Shown: in pieces, positions 46,319 through 57,799 of the stretch
How the letters are laid out: each line of letters starts with the position of its first letter
Position numbering within the stretch: position 1 is the first letter of the stretch
Assembly: GCF_036323735.1 (NCBI RefSeq)
Contig: NC_086024.1
Coordinates: 66,460,424 to 66,524,423, forward strand
Reading direction: 5' to 3'
From: Rattus norvegicus
Lineage: Eukaryota > Chordata > Mammalia > Rodentia > Muridae
Length of the DNA stretch: 64,000 nucleotides
The notes under the pieces: generated by a model
The model's input: only the letters and a program-made list of their open reading frames with translations
Told to the model about the DNA's origin: nothing
The model's database searches: none
Program-made: the position numbers and the translations under genes

Positions 46319-46775
46319 TAAAAACTGTAAAGAGCCAGAGGTAGTGGACAAGTGAAGCAAAACAGTATTTACCAGACATGACAAAACTATTGTACATGTG
46401 AAATCACAGAGGCTGTGATTGCACATACAAAACCAGACCAGTCAAAATCCCAGCACAGATGGGACTCTTGAACTTCTGTTCCTTAGTCTATGAGCAATGG
46501 GCAATTGATAGCTACTGGGAGAGAGAGAGAGAGAGTCAACTTTCCTGTTGGATATGACCTAAGAGGATACTCATGCTCCAATAAATGGTTTTATACCCAA
46601 ACACTTACAGCTAAGACTAAATGGACTCAGTGGGAATTTAAAACATATAAGAACACATGAAATTGGAAAGGAATATTAGATGGGCATAGAGGATGATTTG
46701 AAGAGGAGGGGATGGGTGGAATATTTGATAATAATATATAATATGCATGTAGGAAATTTTGAATAAAAATTTTTG
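46319..46775 (+). mobile_element. Lx-like L1 3' end, plus strand
   Basis: AAGAGCCAGAGGTAGTGGAC, CATGTGAAATCACAGAGGCT, 'caatgggcaattgatagctactgggagag', GGATATGACCTAAGAG and AAATGGACTCAGTGGG form the order of an old rodent L1 3' UTR, ending in a GAATAAAAATT tail. A short GA run lies inside it. Confidence 0.55.
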
Positions 46776-46924
46776 AAGAGAACTTTTAGTTTTCATGTAG
46801 AATCTACCAACAATGTCTTGGATTTTATCGTCTATATTCAATACATAGCATTCATAAAATAATAAATAAATCTACTGAATGAAGTAAAAGCATTATCTTA
46901 GACTGAGCAGTCAAAGAGTATTAT

Positions 46925-47036
46925 TGTTTTGTTTCTTCAGATAGACTTATGTAGCTCATGCTAGTCTTGAACTCTTGATCTTCCTACCACCACTACTCCC
47001 TGGGTTTATATGCATGTTCCACTATTCCTGGCCTCA
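46925..47036 (-). mobile_element. Degraded B1-type SINE
   Basis: TTTTGTTTCTTCAGATAGAC, GTAGCTCATGCTAGTCTTGA and ACTCTTGATCTTCCTACC, ending TTCCTGGCCTC, are reverse-complement B1 landmarks. Confidence 0.65.
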
Positions 47037-47196
47037 AAATATATTTAACAAGGAATCAAGTCAAGTAGTATACTGAAACCTCAACAGATATTTATAGTTC
47101 TCTAGAATATGTATGTTGGAGTATTCATTTGGGTCTTAGATCTTTCTATGTTAAGTTTGGAAGACAAGATGAGTGCTACATTTTTTTTCTCTGAAA

Positions 47197-47207
47197 TACA
47201 GAACTTT
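47197..47207. repeat. Target-site duplication, left copy (11 bp)
   Basis: TACAGAACTTT is repeated at 48008-48018 around the L1 tail. Confidence 0.88.
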
Positions 47208-48007
47208 TTTTTTTTATTAACTTGAGTTTTTCTTATATACATTTCGAGTGTTATTCCCTTTCCCGGTTTCCGGGCAAACATCCCCCTCCCCCCTCCCCCC
47301 TCCCCTTCTTTATGGGTGTTCCCCTCCCCATCCTCCCCCCCTTGCCGCCCTCCCCCCAACAATCTAGTTCACTGGGGGTTCAGTCTTAGCAGGACCCAGG
47401 GCTTCCCCTTCCACTGGTGATCTTACTAGGATATTCAATGCTACCTATGAGGTCAGAGTCCAGGGTCAGTCCATGTATAGTCTTTAGGTAGTGGCTTAGT
47501 CCCTGGAAGCTCTGGTTGCTTGGCATTGTTGTACATATGGGGTCTCGAGCCCCTTCAAGCTCTTCCAGTTCTTTCTCTGATTCCTTCAACGGGGGTCCCG
47601 TTCTCAGTTCAGTGGTTTGCTGCTGGCATACGCCTCTGTGTTTGCTGTATTCTGGCTGTGTCTCTCGGGAGAGATCTAAATCCGGCTCCTGTCGGCCCGC
47701 ACTTCTTTGCTTTTTCCATCTTGTCTAATTGGATGGCTGTATATGCATGGGCCACATGTGGGGCAGGCTCTGAATGGGTATTCCTTCTGTGTCTGTTTTA
47801 ATCTTTCCCTCTCTCTTCCCTGCCAAGGGTATTCTTGTTCCCCTTTTAAAGAAGGAGTGAAGCATTCACATTTTGATCATCCGTCTTGAGTTTCATTTGT
47901 TCTAGGCATCTAGGGTAATTCAAGCATTTGGGCTAATAGCCACTTATCAATGAGTGCATACATGTGTGTTTTTCTGTGATTGGGTTACCTCACTCAGGAT
48001 GATATTT
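47208..48007 (-). mobile_element. Young 5'-truncated L1, 800 bp
   Basis: Reverse-complement 3' UTR nearly identical to that of the intact L1 (ACATTTCGAGTGTTATTCCC, TTTCCGGGCAAACATCCCCC, the same C-rich tract), running past the ORF2 stop to CTCACTCAGGATGATATTTT. It is flanked by the exact 11-bp repeat TACAGAACTTT. It belongs to the same subfamily as the element at 13327-19871. Confidence 0.95.
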
Positions 48008-48018
48008 TACAGAACTTT
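48008..48018. repeat. Target-site duplication, right copy (11 bp)
   Basis: TACAGAACTTT, partner of 47197-47207. Confidence 0.88.
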
Positions 48019-49254
48019 AGATAAGAACCATGTCCAGTTTACCAGCAATGGCAGGGGTTATATTGAGCAAAGAGTCAACTGGTAAATCATGCGATAATTT
48101 TTCCAGGGATTGTGCCATGATAACCTTGAAAATGATTTATTATGAATGTCAGAGTGATGGCCTGAGGTGAAATCACAAGGTGTAAGCTAGGCCACTCAAT
48201 TGAAGCTGTTACTTTCTAAAGTACACATTCCCCAAGTTTTTAGAGGGAAGGAATTAAGCAGGACATATTTGGGAGCTCAGAAAAAAGAAAGCCATTTTGA
48301 CTACTATTTGTAGTTGCCTTCTTGCTGTCTTCTGCAACCCCCTTCACACTCCATGTCCACAGTTCAAGAAGCACTCACACTCACTCCTTAAGGGGTTTTC
48401 TTTGTGAGGATTTTTTTCGGCATAAATTGTAGTATGCTATTGATAAAAGATTTGGATTCCTACTGTTAAAATTGCCAGGTTCTATTCAGAGGAGTGGAAC
48501 AATATTCTGCCTTTGTTCCATGTCCTGGGACCACTGCTGAAATGAACAAATAAATGTTCTGCTTTTGGCAGAGAGTCACTTTTCCTACGATGGAAGGCAG
48601 TGGGAAATGAGGAAACCTTACCTCTGCCTTTGTAGGAGGTTGAACTACAGTTTCCCTTCTGGAACTTCCATCCCCAGAAATCTCTTTTCTCATGTACTTG
48701 CACTTAGTCACTGTACACTTTAAAATTTTTCCTTTAATTTCTACCATTCACTCTCCTATAGCACAGAGCTTGCATTGTCAAAGCTGAGGTAACTTGCAGT
48801 TATTCAATAAGACTTTGTGCTGGAGAAAATGTAAAGTCTTTTAACCTGCTTTATAGTTAATAACGATATTCTGGACAATCACAATGCCCAATGCATTTCA
48901 TTCTTTTTTGCTAACATTCTTCTTGACTTTTCAAGTTTTCTCATTTTAAAAATAAATTCTTCTAAGTCTTAAAACAAACTTATTTCAGGTACATAAGCAC
49001 AATCCACACTTTATATATTACCTGTTGTGGTAGAATGATAGTTCTTAACTTGTGAGTTGCAAACCCCTTGCTTTCTATGAACTAATAGAGGGACTGAAGT
49101 CTCACATAATGAAAAACCCCTGCTTAAGTCTCCTCTATTTTAACAGGAGTATCTATGCTTTCCTGTACATGTTATATTTTATTAGTCTATAGAGCTAACC
49201 CACAGAATTAATGCTTCCTAATTTACAATTACTTTTTTACAGTTTTAAAACACA

Positions 49255-49450
49255 TGGTTTTGTCTTCTGTGTATGTGTTTTTAAATGAATGTATATTTGT
49301 GCACCATGCCTATACTTGGTACCCATGGCAGCCAAATGAGAATGTTGGATCCCCCAAAACTGAAACTGGAGTTAAGATGGTGGTGAGCCATCATAACCTC
49401 TTGGGCATCAAACCTGTGTCCTTTGCTAGGCCATTTCTCTGGCCCCTGAT
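49255..49450 (-). mobile_element. Degraded B2/B3-type SINE
   Basis: GTATGTGTTTTTAAATGAAT, TGTGCACCATGCCTATACTT, GTACCCATGGCAGCCAAATG, AACTGGAGTTAAGATGG and GTGAGCCATCATAACCTCTT, ending GCCATTTCTCTGGCCCC, follow the reverse complement of a B2/B3-class SINE. Confidence 0.7.
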
Positions 49451-50641
49451 CTTCTATTTATAAAACTTATCTAACTTTTTGATCAACTTGTCTCCTTCCT
49501 GGGTTTTTCAGCTTCTGAAGAAGAAGCCACTGGAACCCCTGCTCAGACAGAATGAAACCATTTCAGATAAGGGAATTGGCACTCGTCCATACATTTTCTC
49601 ACTGTGTCTTGACGATTCTATATTCACAGCTACAGACAAGGTCAGTCTTACAGATAGAGAATAATAACAGAAAAAAGATCAAGAAAGTCCTTAAAACTTT
49701 CATTCCCTCAAAAAATACTTTGGGGAAAGTTTCTTTTCTCATCTTTGTTAAATTGGTTTTGGTCTGTTGTCTTTAAATGCCAATTATAGGTCTCAGAATC
49801 CTCTCTGGGCAGCTCATTCAGGGGGATGACTGACAGTAGATTACGTTGAGGCTCCAAATAGTGATGCTGAAGCAGTGGACTGCATGAGTCCCAGCACATT
49901 GTGCTCACCGCATCTTCTTGCCAGGTCATAATCACAATTATATACAGTCCATTTCAAGAAGCTAATGTTCCACTCTAGTAAAAAGAACGTTTCTATAGTT
50001 ATAGAGCATCGGAGTTGCTGGTGGTTGTGTTGACTAGGGCTGTGGTCTTACTGAGAAAGAATGGCGCGGCACATTGCTGCTTTGCTGCCTCCATCTAAAT
50101 CCCTTTCTCTCTCAGGGTTACCTACAAGTGAATGATTGCATAATGCAATAGCGTATGTGAATGCTATCAGTTTCCTTCACAAAATACTCATTATGTCTGC
50201 CTCTGGGTATGTGCAAGAGCTGAAGGATTATAAATTAAAGCAGAATCACATGTTTTGCTTTACATAGTAATTTTCTATTTAAAAAACACATGAATTTTTA
50301 AATTGATCATTCCAATCACTTGATTAGTTAAGTAGGGAATTATTATTTACTATTGGTTCCAGGTGATTTTGATTATTGTAGTAAGTCTAAGTTCTTAAAA
50401 CTAGTAAACAGAAAATTTGACATTGGTGCTAAATCTTATTATTGTATAATATAAACTAGAATCTTACAACAGATCCATGAGGAATGTTTTTCTTACGGTA
50501 TACTGTTTTTAGTCCATACTAAAATTTATACTTGTAAAGGCTGAAAATAAACAGCATGAGAAAAACATTAGGAAAATTTCCATTCCTTTAAAAGTGAAAT
50601 ACTGGAATTAGAGATTTGGGGATTTATAATAATCTTGGTTT

Positions 50642-50692
50642 AAAAGAAAAAAGAAAAAGAGAAAAGAAAGAAGAAAGGAAATAAAGAAAAAA
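50642..50692. repeat. A/G-rich low-complexity tract
   Basis: AAAAGA and AAAGAAG units, all purine. Confidence 0.85.
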
Positions 50693-51284
50693 TCTTGGCC
50701 TATGCAAAGTGATATGGAATATTTTGAGAGGTTCTTTTGCCATGGGACACAGCAAGGTGAATTGTCATTAAATGTGATCAGTTAGCATGTTGAACTAGGA
50801 ACCCACTGTGCTCAAGTCTTCCTGAAAGTAACACTGAGACTTTCCTTGAATGTTGTATCTTTGAGTAGATGAAAGGGCTAAGTGAAGGGTGAATCATAGT
50901 CCTTGGTTTGCAATATAAAAAGATACCATTGCAGCTGGAGCCTTTATCATCATATGGCATTGTTAAAAGATCCCATAGTTATTTACAACAGAAAGAGACA
51001 CAGCTCCAATGAGGCAGAAAGGCTGTGGTACCCTAAAACCTAAGACAGTCAGCTGTTTAATCAAGAGTCACAGAGAGTCCAGGGATGGAGACAGAGAACA
51101 GAGAACAGAAGAAACTCTCATCCCTTCTCATTTCATTCAGTCCAGAACAAACTCTTTCTTGTAGTAGTGTTGAAAAGCATCAACTTCTGAACAAATACAA
51201 AAATTTTCTTGATGCAAGGGATCAAGAAAATGAGACGTTTATCTAGTATAAGATATTGGATAAGAAAGCACCTTCATGGTATTT

Positions 51285-51405
51285 CATGAGAAAAGAACAA
51301 GAACAAAAAAGACAGAAAAAGGAAAAATGAAGACAGAAAAAGAAAAAATGAAGTCAGAAGAAGAAAATATGGAAAAAGAAAAAAAAGAATTTGAAGAGAA
51401 AGGAA
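51285..51405. repeat. A/G-rich low-complexity tract
   Basis: A purine-rich tract whose plus-strand frame gives a Lys/Glu-rich peptide (51276-51503). The composition, with imperfect repeats of GAAAAAGAAAAAATGAAG type, suggests a simple repeat, not a gene. Confidence 0.75.
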
Positions 51406-52744
51406 ACTACATATTTGGAAATTTCAACTTTAATATGGTTAGTGTTACCAATATTTGCTTTACTCAAGACTCATTTACACCTAGCTTGAGGCAATCAGAA
51501 TAATTAGGACTAATAAACATTAAAGGCTGCAGGATTACCCTATAAAATCAGGCAGCAAGTGCTAAGTTTGTTTCCACAATCTCTATGAGGAAGGGATGAG
51601 GAAGGTAGGATACTCAGAAGTCTTTATCTAGAGGAAATGCTGTCTATAGCAGGACCCAGGGCTCAGAGGAGGCTCTGGGTTTCTCTTAGCACCTCAGCTG
51701 CTACAACCACAATTCTTTGGACATTGTTCAGCTCTGGATACTCCTACATGAAGAACTGGGAAGTCTCAAACCAGAAAGGCCACCAGTAGGTGCTGTTGTG
51801 TCTCCGTGAATGTGGCTTTGTAGACAGCTGGAGAATAGCTTTGAACTCAAAGTTATCCATTTTATCTTAAGATTTTGCTATTTTACCCTCCTCAGATATA
51901 TTATAAAACAGGTTGAAAACTTTCAGCCCAGTTCATGTGTGAGCTATGTAACGATAGCCAGGGAGCTGTTGTTCTGAAATGGACTGGAGAGGAACAGCTA
52001 CCACCTGCCTCCCTAAGGGCTGCATGTTTGAGCAATGTTAAGGACAATAGGCAAGTGGTTAACAAGACTGTAAGAATGGAAGAAGTAAACACTCCTTGGA
52101 TATCTAAAATCGAGTGAGCGGTTCCAGCAAGCGAGTACTGGTTTACCCAAGAGATCACATTGTTAAATTTTCAAGAGGTTCTACAAAAATTCATTATGGA
52201 AAATTGAAATATATATATATGCCAAAGAAAGAAATAAAAAGTCAGACTACTAACTTCCAATTATTTTTCTGTCCTATACTATCCCCTGTGCTTTCAATGA
52301 GGTCACTTATTTTTGAAATAATTTTGAATGAAAAAGTTTTTTTGTACATCTCTTGCCTTGTAGATATCCCTGTAGGAGTCTAATGAACTCAACACAATAT
52401 TAAGTAGCATCAGTCACAGCTGGCAAGTGCTACAACTCAGGGCTTGAATTAATATTCTGTTCATTAACTAATCTTATGAAATGTCTAGAAGGCCATTTAA
52501 AGTTGAAAGTGTGACAAGTATACATGTTAAGAATGATATTATATCATACTAAAGAAGAATTTGTTATCATTTAAAGCTACCATCTGACTTAGAGAAGACA
52601 TTGTTCATGCCGTTAATGATCAGGCAAAGGACTTACCACTGTGCTGTCTCTTCCTAACATTTTACATACAAAAATCAACCAGCGTTCATGTCACAGGTTG
52701 TAACTACTGATGACACAGTTATTAAGGAGATTTCTTTTGTACCC

Positions 52745-53045
52745 CTGTGTTTATGTGTAAAAGATATGTGTGAATGTATGGGTGTATGGGTGCATGATCA
52801 CACAGGTAGAGAAGAGCTAAGAACTTCTGATGTCAGTTCTCCATTTCCACTTTATCTCTTGTTCACGGCTGTGAAAGTCAGGCTGGCTTGACCATAAGAG
52901 TTTGGTGTTTTTTATCTTTGCCTCCCATCTTGCTATAGGAATACTGTGGGGATAGCTGTATGCTACTAGTACAGTTAGGTGGGTTCTGGGTCCTCATACT
53001 TATGCAGTAAGATTTTGCTGACTTATCTCCTAAACCCAAGAAAAA
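52745..53045 (-). mobile_element. Degraded B4/B2-like SINE relic(s)
   Basis: TATGTGTGAATGTATGGGTG and CTTCTGATGTCAGTTCTCC, then GTGGGTTCTGGGTCCTC, and ACTTATCTCCTAAACCC near the end, resemble the reverse complement of murid B4- or B2-class SINEs. Possibly two fragments. Confidence 0.4.
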
Positions 53046-53527
53046 ATATTTCTGTTGAAATGTACTTTCATTTCTCAAATATCCGTTTATGTGACACTAG
53101 GAATTGGTAAGCCAGCATGAAAGTTTGGCAAAAATCAATGGAAGCAATATGTGACTATCAGTTTGCAATATAGAAGTAACAATGGTTAAGTAGGTTTTTG
53201 TTTGTATTGGTTTGTTTGTTTTTTTAACATTTATTTTTTTTACAGTCCAGTCATTACTCCTTCTCTCTCCACCCTCCCACAGTTCCTCATCCCATCCTTC
53301 TCACTCCCACCCCCAAACTCTCACCTCCCTACCCATTTACCCCATCTCCAAGAGGGTGTCCCAAACCCCCTCATTTCCCACCCCTGCCAGGTCTCCCCAC
53401 TCCCTGGGTGCTCAAGTCTCTCCAGGATTAGGCACATCTTCTTTCCTGAGGCCAAATCAGGCAGTCCTCTGCTGTATATGTATCAGAGTCCTCATATCAG
53501 CTGGTGTATACTCCCTAGTTGGTGGCC

Positions 53528-54550
53528 ATTTTTACTATGTTAATCCTACTGATCTATGAGCATTGGAGGTCTCTTCTGAGGTCTTCTTTGCTTTCTTTCC
53601 TGAGAGACTTAAAGTTCTTGTCATACAGATCTTTCACTTACTTGGTTAGAGTTACCCTGCGATATTTTATATTATTTGTGACTATTGTAAAGGGTGTGGT
53701 TTCTCTAATTTCTTTCTCAGATTGTTTATTATTTGAGTAGAGGAAGGCTACTGATATTTTTGAGTTAACTTTATATCCAGTCACTTTGCTGAAGTTGTTT
53801 TTCAGCTGTAGAAGTTCTCTGGTAGAATTTTTGACATTACTTACATATACTATCATATCATCTGCAAATAGTTAGACCTTGACTTCTTTGCCAAATTGCA
53901 TCCCTTTGATCTCCTTTTGTTATCTTATTGCTCTAGCTAGAACTTCGAGTACTGTATTGAACAGACACAGGGCAAGTGGGCAGCCATGTCTTGTCCCTGA
54001 TTTTAGTAGTATAGTTTCAATTATCTTACCATTTAATTAATATAAGCTGTTGGTTTGCTGTATATTGCTTTTATTATGCTTAGGTATGGGCTTTGAATTC
54101 CTGATCTCTCCAATACTTTCTAACATGAAGGGGTGTTGTACTTCGTCAAATGCTTTTTCAGCATCTAATGAGATGATCATGTGATTTTTTTGAGTTTGTT
54201 TACATAGTGGATTATGTTAATGGATTTTCAAATATTGAACTAACCTTGCATCCTTGGGATGAAGCCTGGTTGATCGCAGTGAATGATGGTTTTGATGTGT
54301 TCTTGGATTCAGTTTGCTAGAATTTTACTGTGTATTTTTGTATCAATATTCATAAGTGAAATTGGTCTGATATTCTTTCTTTATTGGTTCTTTCTGTGGT
54401 TTATGAATCACAGTAATTGTGACTTCATAAAATGAATTAGGTAGTGTCCTTCTGTTGCTATTTTAAGGAACAATTTGAGGAATATTGGTATTAGCTTTTC
54501 TTTGAAGGTGATAGAATTCTGCTCTAAAGCCATCTGGCCCAGGGTTTTTT

Positions 54551-54595
<45 letters not shown>

Positions 54596-55990
54596 GTTTG
54601 TTTGTTCGGTTGGTTGGTTGGTTGGTTTGGTTTGGTTTGGTTTTTTGGTTTTTTGTTTTGTTTTGTTTTGTTTTGTTTTGTTGGTTGGGAGTTTTTTAAT
54701 GAGTTCTTCTATTCCCATAGTAGATACAGGGCTATTTAGTTTATCTGCTCTTGTTTTAACTTTGGTATGTGGTATCTGTCTAGAAAATCATCCAATTCAT
54801 CTAGATTTTACAGTTTTGTTGCGTATAGGCTTTTGTAGTAGGATCTGATAATTTTTTTTTAATTTCCTCAATTTCTGTTGTTATGTCTCCCATTTCATTT
54901 CTGATTTTGTTAATTTGGATACACTGTCTGTGCCCTTTAGTTAGTTTGGCTAAGGGTTTATCTATCTTGTTGATTTTTCTCAAAGAACCAGCTTTTGGTT
55001 TTCTTGATTCATTGTATCTTTTAGTTTCTATATGGTTGATTTTGGCGGATTTTCACTATTTCCTGCAGTCTACTACTCTTGGGTGTGTTTGCTTCATTTT
55101 TTTCTAGGGCTTTCATGTGTGTGGTTAAGTTGCTAGTTTAGGATGTCTCCAATTTCTTCACAAGAGTACTCAGTGCTATGAATTTTCCTCTTAGCACTGT
55201 TTTCACTGTGTCCCATAGGTTTGGGTATGATGTGTCGACATTTTTATTAAATTCCAGGAAGTCTTTAATTTCTTTCTTTATTTCTTCCCTGACCAAGTTA
55301 TCACTGAGTAGAGAGTTGTTCAGTTTCTATGAGTGTGTGGGTTTTCTTTTGTTTTTGTTATTGAAATCTAGCCTTAGTACATGGTGATCTGATAGGATGC
55401 ATGGGACTATTTCTTTCTTCTTGTATCTGTTGAGATTTGTTTTGTTATCAATTATATAGTCAGTTTTGGAGAAGGTACCAAGAGGTACTAAGAAGATGTT
55501 CTGCAGATATCTGTTAAATCCATTCAGTTTATAACCTCTATTAATTTCACTCTTTCTCTGTTTAGTTTCTGTTTCAATGACCTGTCCACTGGTGTGGAGT
55601 TCAATGTATGTTTGAACTTTAGTAAAGTTTCTTTTATGAATATAGGTGTCCTTGCATTTGGGGCATAGTTGTTCAGAACTGAGATTTTTTTCTTGTTGGA
55701 TTTTTCGTTTAATGAATATGAAGTGTCCTTCCCTGTCTGGCTAGATAACTTTTGGTTGAAAGTCTATTTTATTGGATATTAGAATGCAACTCCTGCTTGT
55801 TTTTTAGGACCATTTACTTGGAAGCCTTTTTGAGCCTTTTACTGTGAAGTAGGATCTGTCTTTTTTTTATTGAGGTAAGTTTCTCATATGCAGCAAAATG
55901 CTGCATCCTGCTTGGGTATCCAGTCTGTTAGCTTATCTTTTTATTGCGGACTTAAGTTCACTGATATTGAGATATTGAAAACAGGTAATT
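53528..55990 (-). pseudogene. L1 ORF2 remnant: endonuclease plus part of RT, broken
   Basis: Collinear with the intact ORF2 from its start to just past the reverse transcriptase. Short in-frame pieces remain: the MIVYVSN...TRELLQL block at 53638-53856 (the FADD tetrad lies just to its right, where the frame is already broken near 53875) and KINKIDKPLAKLTKGHRQC at 54801-54983. Stops and frameshifts are many, a large microsatellite interrupts it at 54545-54688, and the Cys-rich C-terminus is deleted. No function is expected. Confidence 0.88.
54545..54688. repeat. Compound microsatellite (GTT)n-(GTTT)n-(GGTT)n-(GTTTT)n
   Basis: Four successive repeat types that all derive from a T-rich site in ORF2: it lies between CTGGCCCAGGGTT and GGTTGGGAG, where the intact L1 has only CTTTTTGGTTGGGAG. 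Confidence 0.93.
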
Positions 55991-56079
55991 GTTAGTTCCT
56001 GTTATATTTGTTGTTGTAGGTGACATTTTGTGTATGTGATTCTCTCCTTTTGGTTTTGTTGTGAGATGATTAATATCTT

Positions 56080-57010
56080 GTTTTTCCTTTGACATAGGAA
56101 CCCTCTCTGCGTTAGAGTTTTCCTTCTAGAAAGTTCTGTAGGGCTGGATTGGTAGATAGATATTGTTTAAATTTTGGTTTGTCCTGGAATATTTTGGTTT
56201 CTCCATCTATGATGATTGAGAGCTTTGCAGGGTACAGTAGCATAGGCTTCCATTTCTGTTCTCTTAGGATTCACATTACTTCTGTCCAGGCTCTTCTGGC
56301 TTTTAGAGTCTCTGTTGAAAAGTCTGATGTAATTCTGATATGTCTGCTTTATATGTTAGTTGATCTTTTTCCCTTACAGTATTTAATATTCTTTATTTAT
56401 TCTATGTATTTAGTGATAATTATGTGACAAGTGGATTTTCTATTCTGGTCCAATCTATTTGATATATGCTATAAGCGTCTTGTACATTTATGTCCACTAT
56501 CTCTTTCTTTAGGTTGGACAAGTTTTCTTCTATAATTTTGTTGAAGATGTTTTCTGGTCCTTTGACCTGGAAATCATCATTCTCTTCTATTCCCATTATT
56601 CTTAGATTTGATCTTTTCATTGTGTTATGGATTTTCTGGATGTTTTGGGTTAGGAGTTTTTTATGTTTTCAATTTTCTTTGACTATTGTGTCAATAATTT
56701 CTAAGGTATGTTCTATACCTAAGATTCTCTATTTTATTCTTGTATTCTGTTGTTGGTGCTTGCTTCTGTAGTTCCTGACCTATTTCCTAGGTTTTCCAGG
56801 TTTGTCTCCACTTGTGTTTTCTTTATTGTTTCCACTTCCACTTTTAGGTTTTGGACCACTTTGTTCAATTCCTTTCCCTGTTTGATTGTGTTTCTTTGTA
56901 TTTTTTTTTTCAGTGAGTTATTTATATCCTCCTTAAAGGACTCTATTTTCTTTGTGAGATGGGATTTTAGGTCAGCATTCTGTTTTTCAGGTGTTTTGGG
57001 GTATCAAGGG
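56080..57010 (-). pseudogene. L1 ORF1 remnant (broken)
   Basis: The RRM start (MKRSNLRIMGIEEN) is visible in the 66-codon frame at 56420-56620, followed by the INxFNKIIEENL-like block. The C-terminal domain lies to the left and the coiled-coil coding part to the right, both with stops. Compared with the intact ORF1 at 17931-19004, order is kept but the frame is lost. Confidence 0.82.
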
Positions 57011-57547
57011 CTTTCTCTGTTGGAAGAGCTGAATTCTGATGGTTCCAAAGTATACTGGCTTTTGTTACTTATAGTTTTGGGCTTGCATCTCATCTTCTGG
57101 CTATGTCTGGTGTTGACTGGCCTGGGTGTCTCTGTCTAGAGGCTGCCTCCTCTATCCCTGGGCTGCTGCAGTTCTCCTGGGAGACCTGTGGTACTGGCTG
57201 TAGCAGATCTCCTGGGAGACCTGTGCTACTGGCTGCAGCAGATCTCCCAGGATGCCTTTAGATTGTGGGGTCTTCAGAGCTGCACACAAGCTGATGATCT
57301 TCCCCTGCAGAAGGCACAGGCTGAAAAGGAGGTGGAGTTCAAGCGGAGGGGATGTATCCCAATTCCACTGGGTTCCTCGGGGTTCCCAGCTATTGTGATT
57401 ATTTGGGATGGTCCCTCGCCTGTTACCCTGTGTGCAGCAGATATCCTGAAAGCCTTGATGCTATGGGGTCTTCAGTGGAAGCAGAGAAGCTGATGATCTG
57501 CTTCATCAGAAGGTGCAGGCCACAGGGAATGGTAAGTACTTTTAAAG
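57011..57547 (-). promoter_or_regulatory. Old L1 5' UTR with short internal repeats
   Basis: GC-richer than its surroundings. The phrase 'ctcctgggagacctgtg' followed by 'tactggctg' and 'agcagatctcc' occurs twice in tandem (about 57175-57250), and related words recur near 57430-57540. Its position upstream of ORF1 and the repeat structure fit a rodent L1 5' UTR of a type different from that of the intact element. Confidence 0.65.
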
Positions 57548-57799
57548 ATTTATTTTCCATTAGGTTCCCTTTTTCCAGTTTGTTTAATTACAAGGTCTAT
57601 ACTAAACATATAGTTCATGTAAATGTTTTATATCCAATGACAATATCTATATAATTCAGTATAGTATAAAGAACTATAGGTTGGCTATTTTTACAGAACT
57701 TAACTTAAACAGTCTAACTTCTGTCAGCATGTTATATTTCCTAAAATATATAGAAAAACATGTTGGACTAAAAACATCTGGGTATTTTTAAATTAATAT

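Larger units (their letters stand above)
48019..53228. other. Mostly unique DNA, two old SINE relics, no confident gene
   Basis: The longest L1-free stretch of the window. Frames here (for example 48466-48747, 49254-49463 and 51901-52158) show no domain and no paired splice signals. SINE relics (49255-49450, 52745-53045) and purine-rich tracts are listed separately. Confidence 0.4.
53238..57547 (-). mobile_element. Old L1 with 5' UTR kept and ORF2 3' half deleted
   Basis: 53238-53525 is an Lx-type 3' UTR (CAGTCCAGTCATTACTCC). At about 53527 the sequence jumps straight to reverse-complement ORF2 in the reverse transcriptase region (GGCCATTTTTACTATGTTAA), skipping the ORF2 C-terminus. ORF2 then continues to its 5' end near 55990, followed by ORF1 (about 56080-57010) and a 5' UTR (to about 57547). 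The flanks TTTTAACATTTATTTT (53222-53237) and TTTTAAAGATTTATTTT (ending 57556) look like a diverged duplication, so the element was probably inserted with its 5' end present. Confidence 0.85.

Noticed and set aside
51276..51503. Lys/Glu-rich coiled-coil-like frame
   Set aside because: Mostly a purine-rich low-complexity tract; no homologous domain or splice context.
53202..53559. Two overlapping Ser/Pro-rich frames
   Set aside because: They cross the pyrimidine-rich L1 3' UTR in antisense; Pro/Ser richness follows from base composition.
54475..54848. Val/Leu/Gln/Phe-rich frames
   Set aside because: Produced by the compound GTT/GTTT/GTTTT microsatellite.
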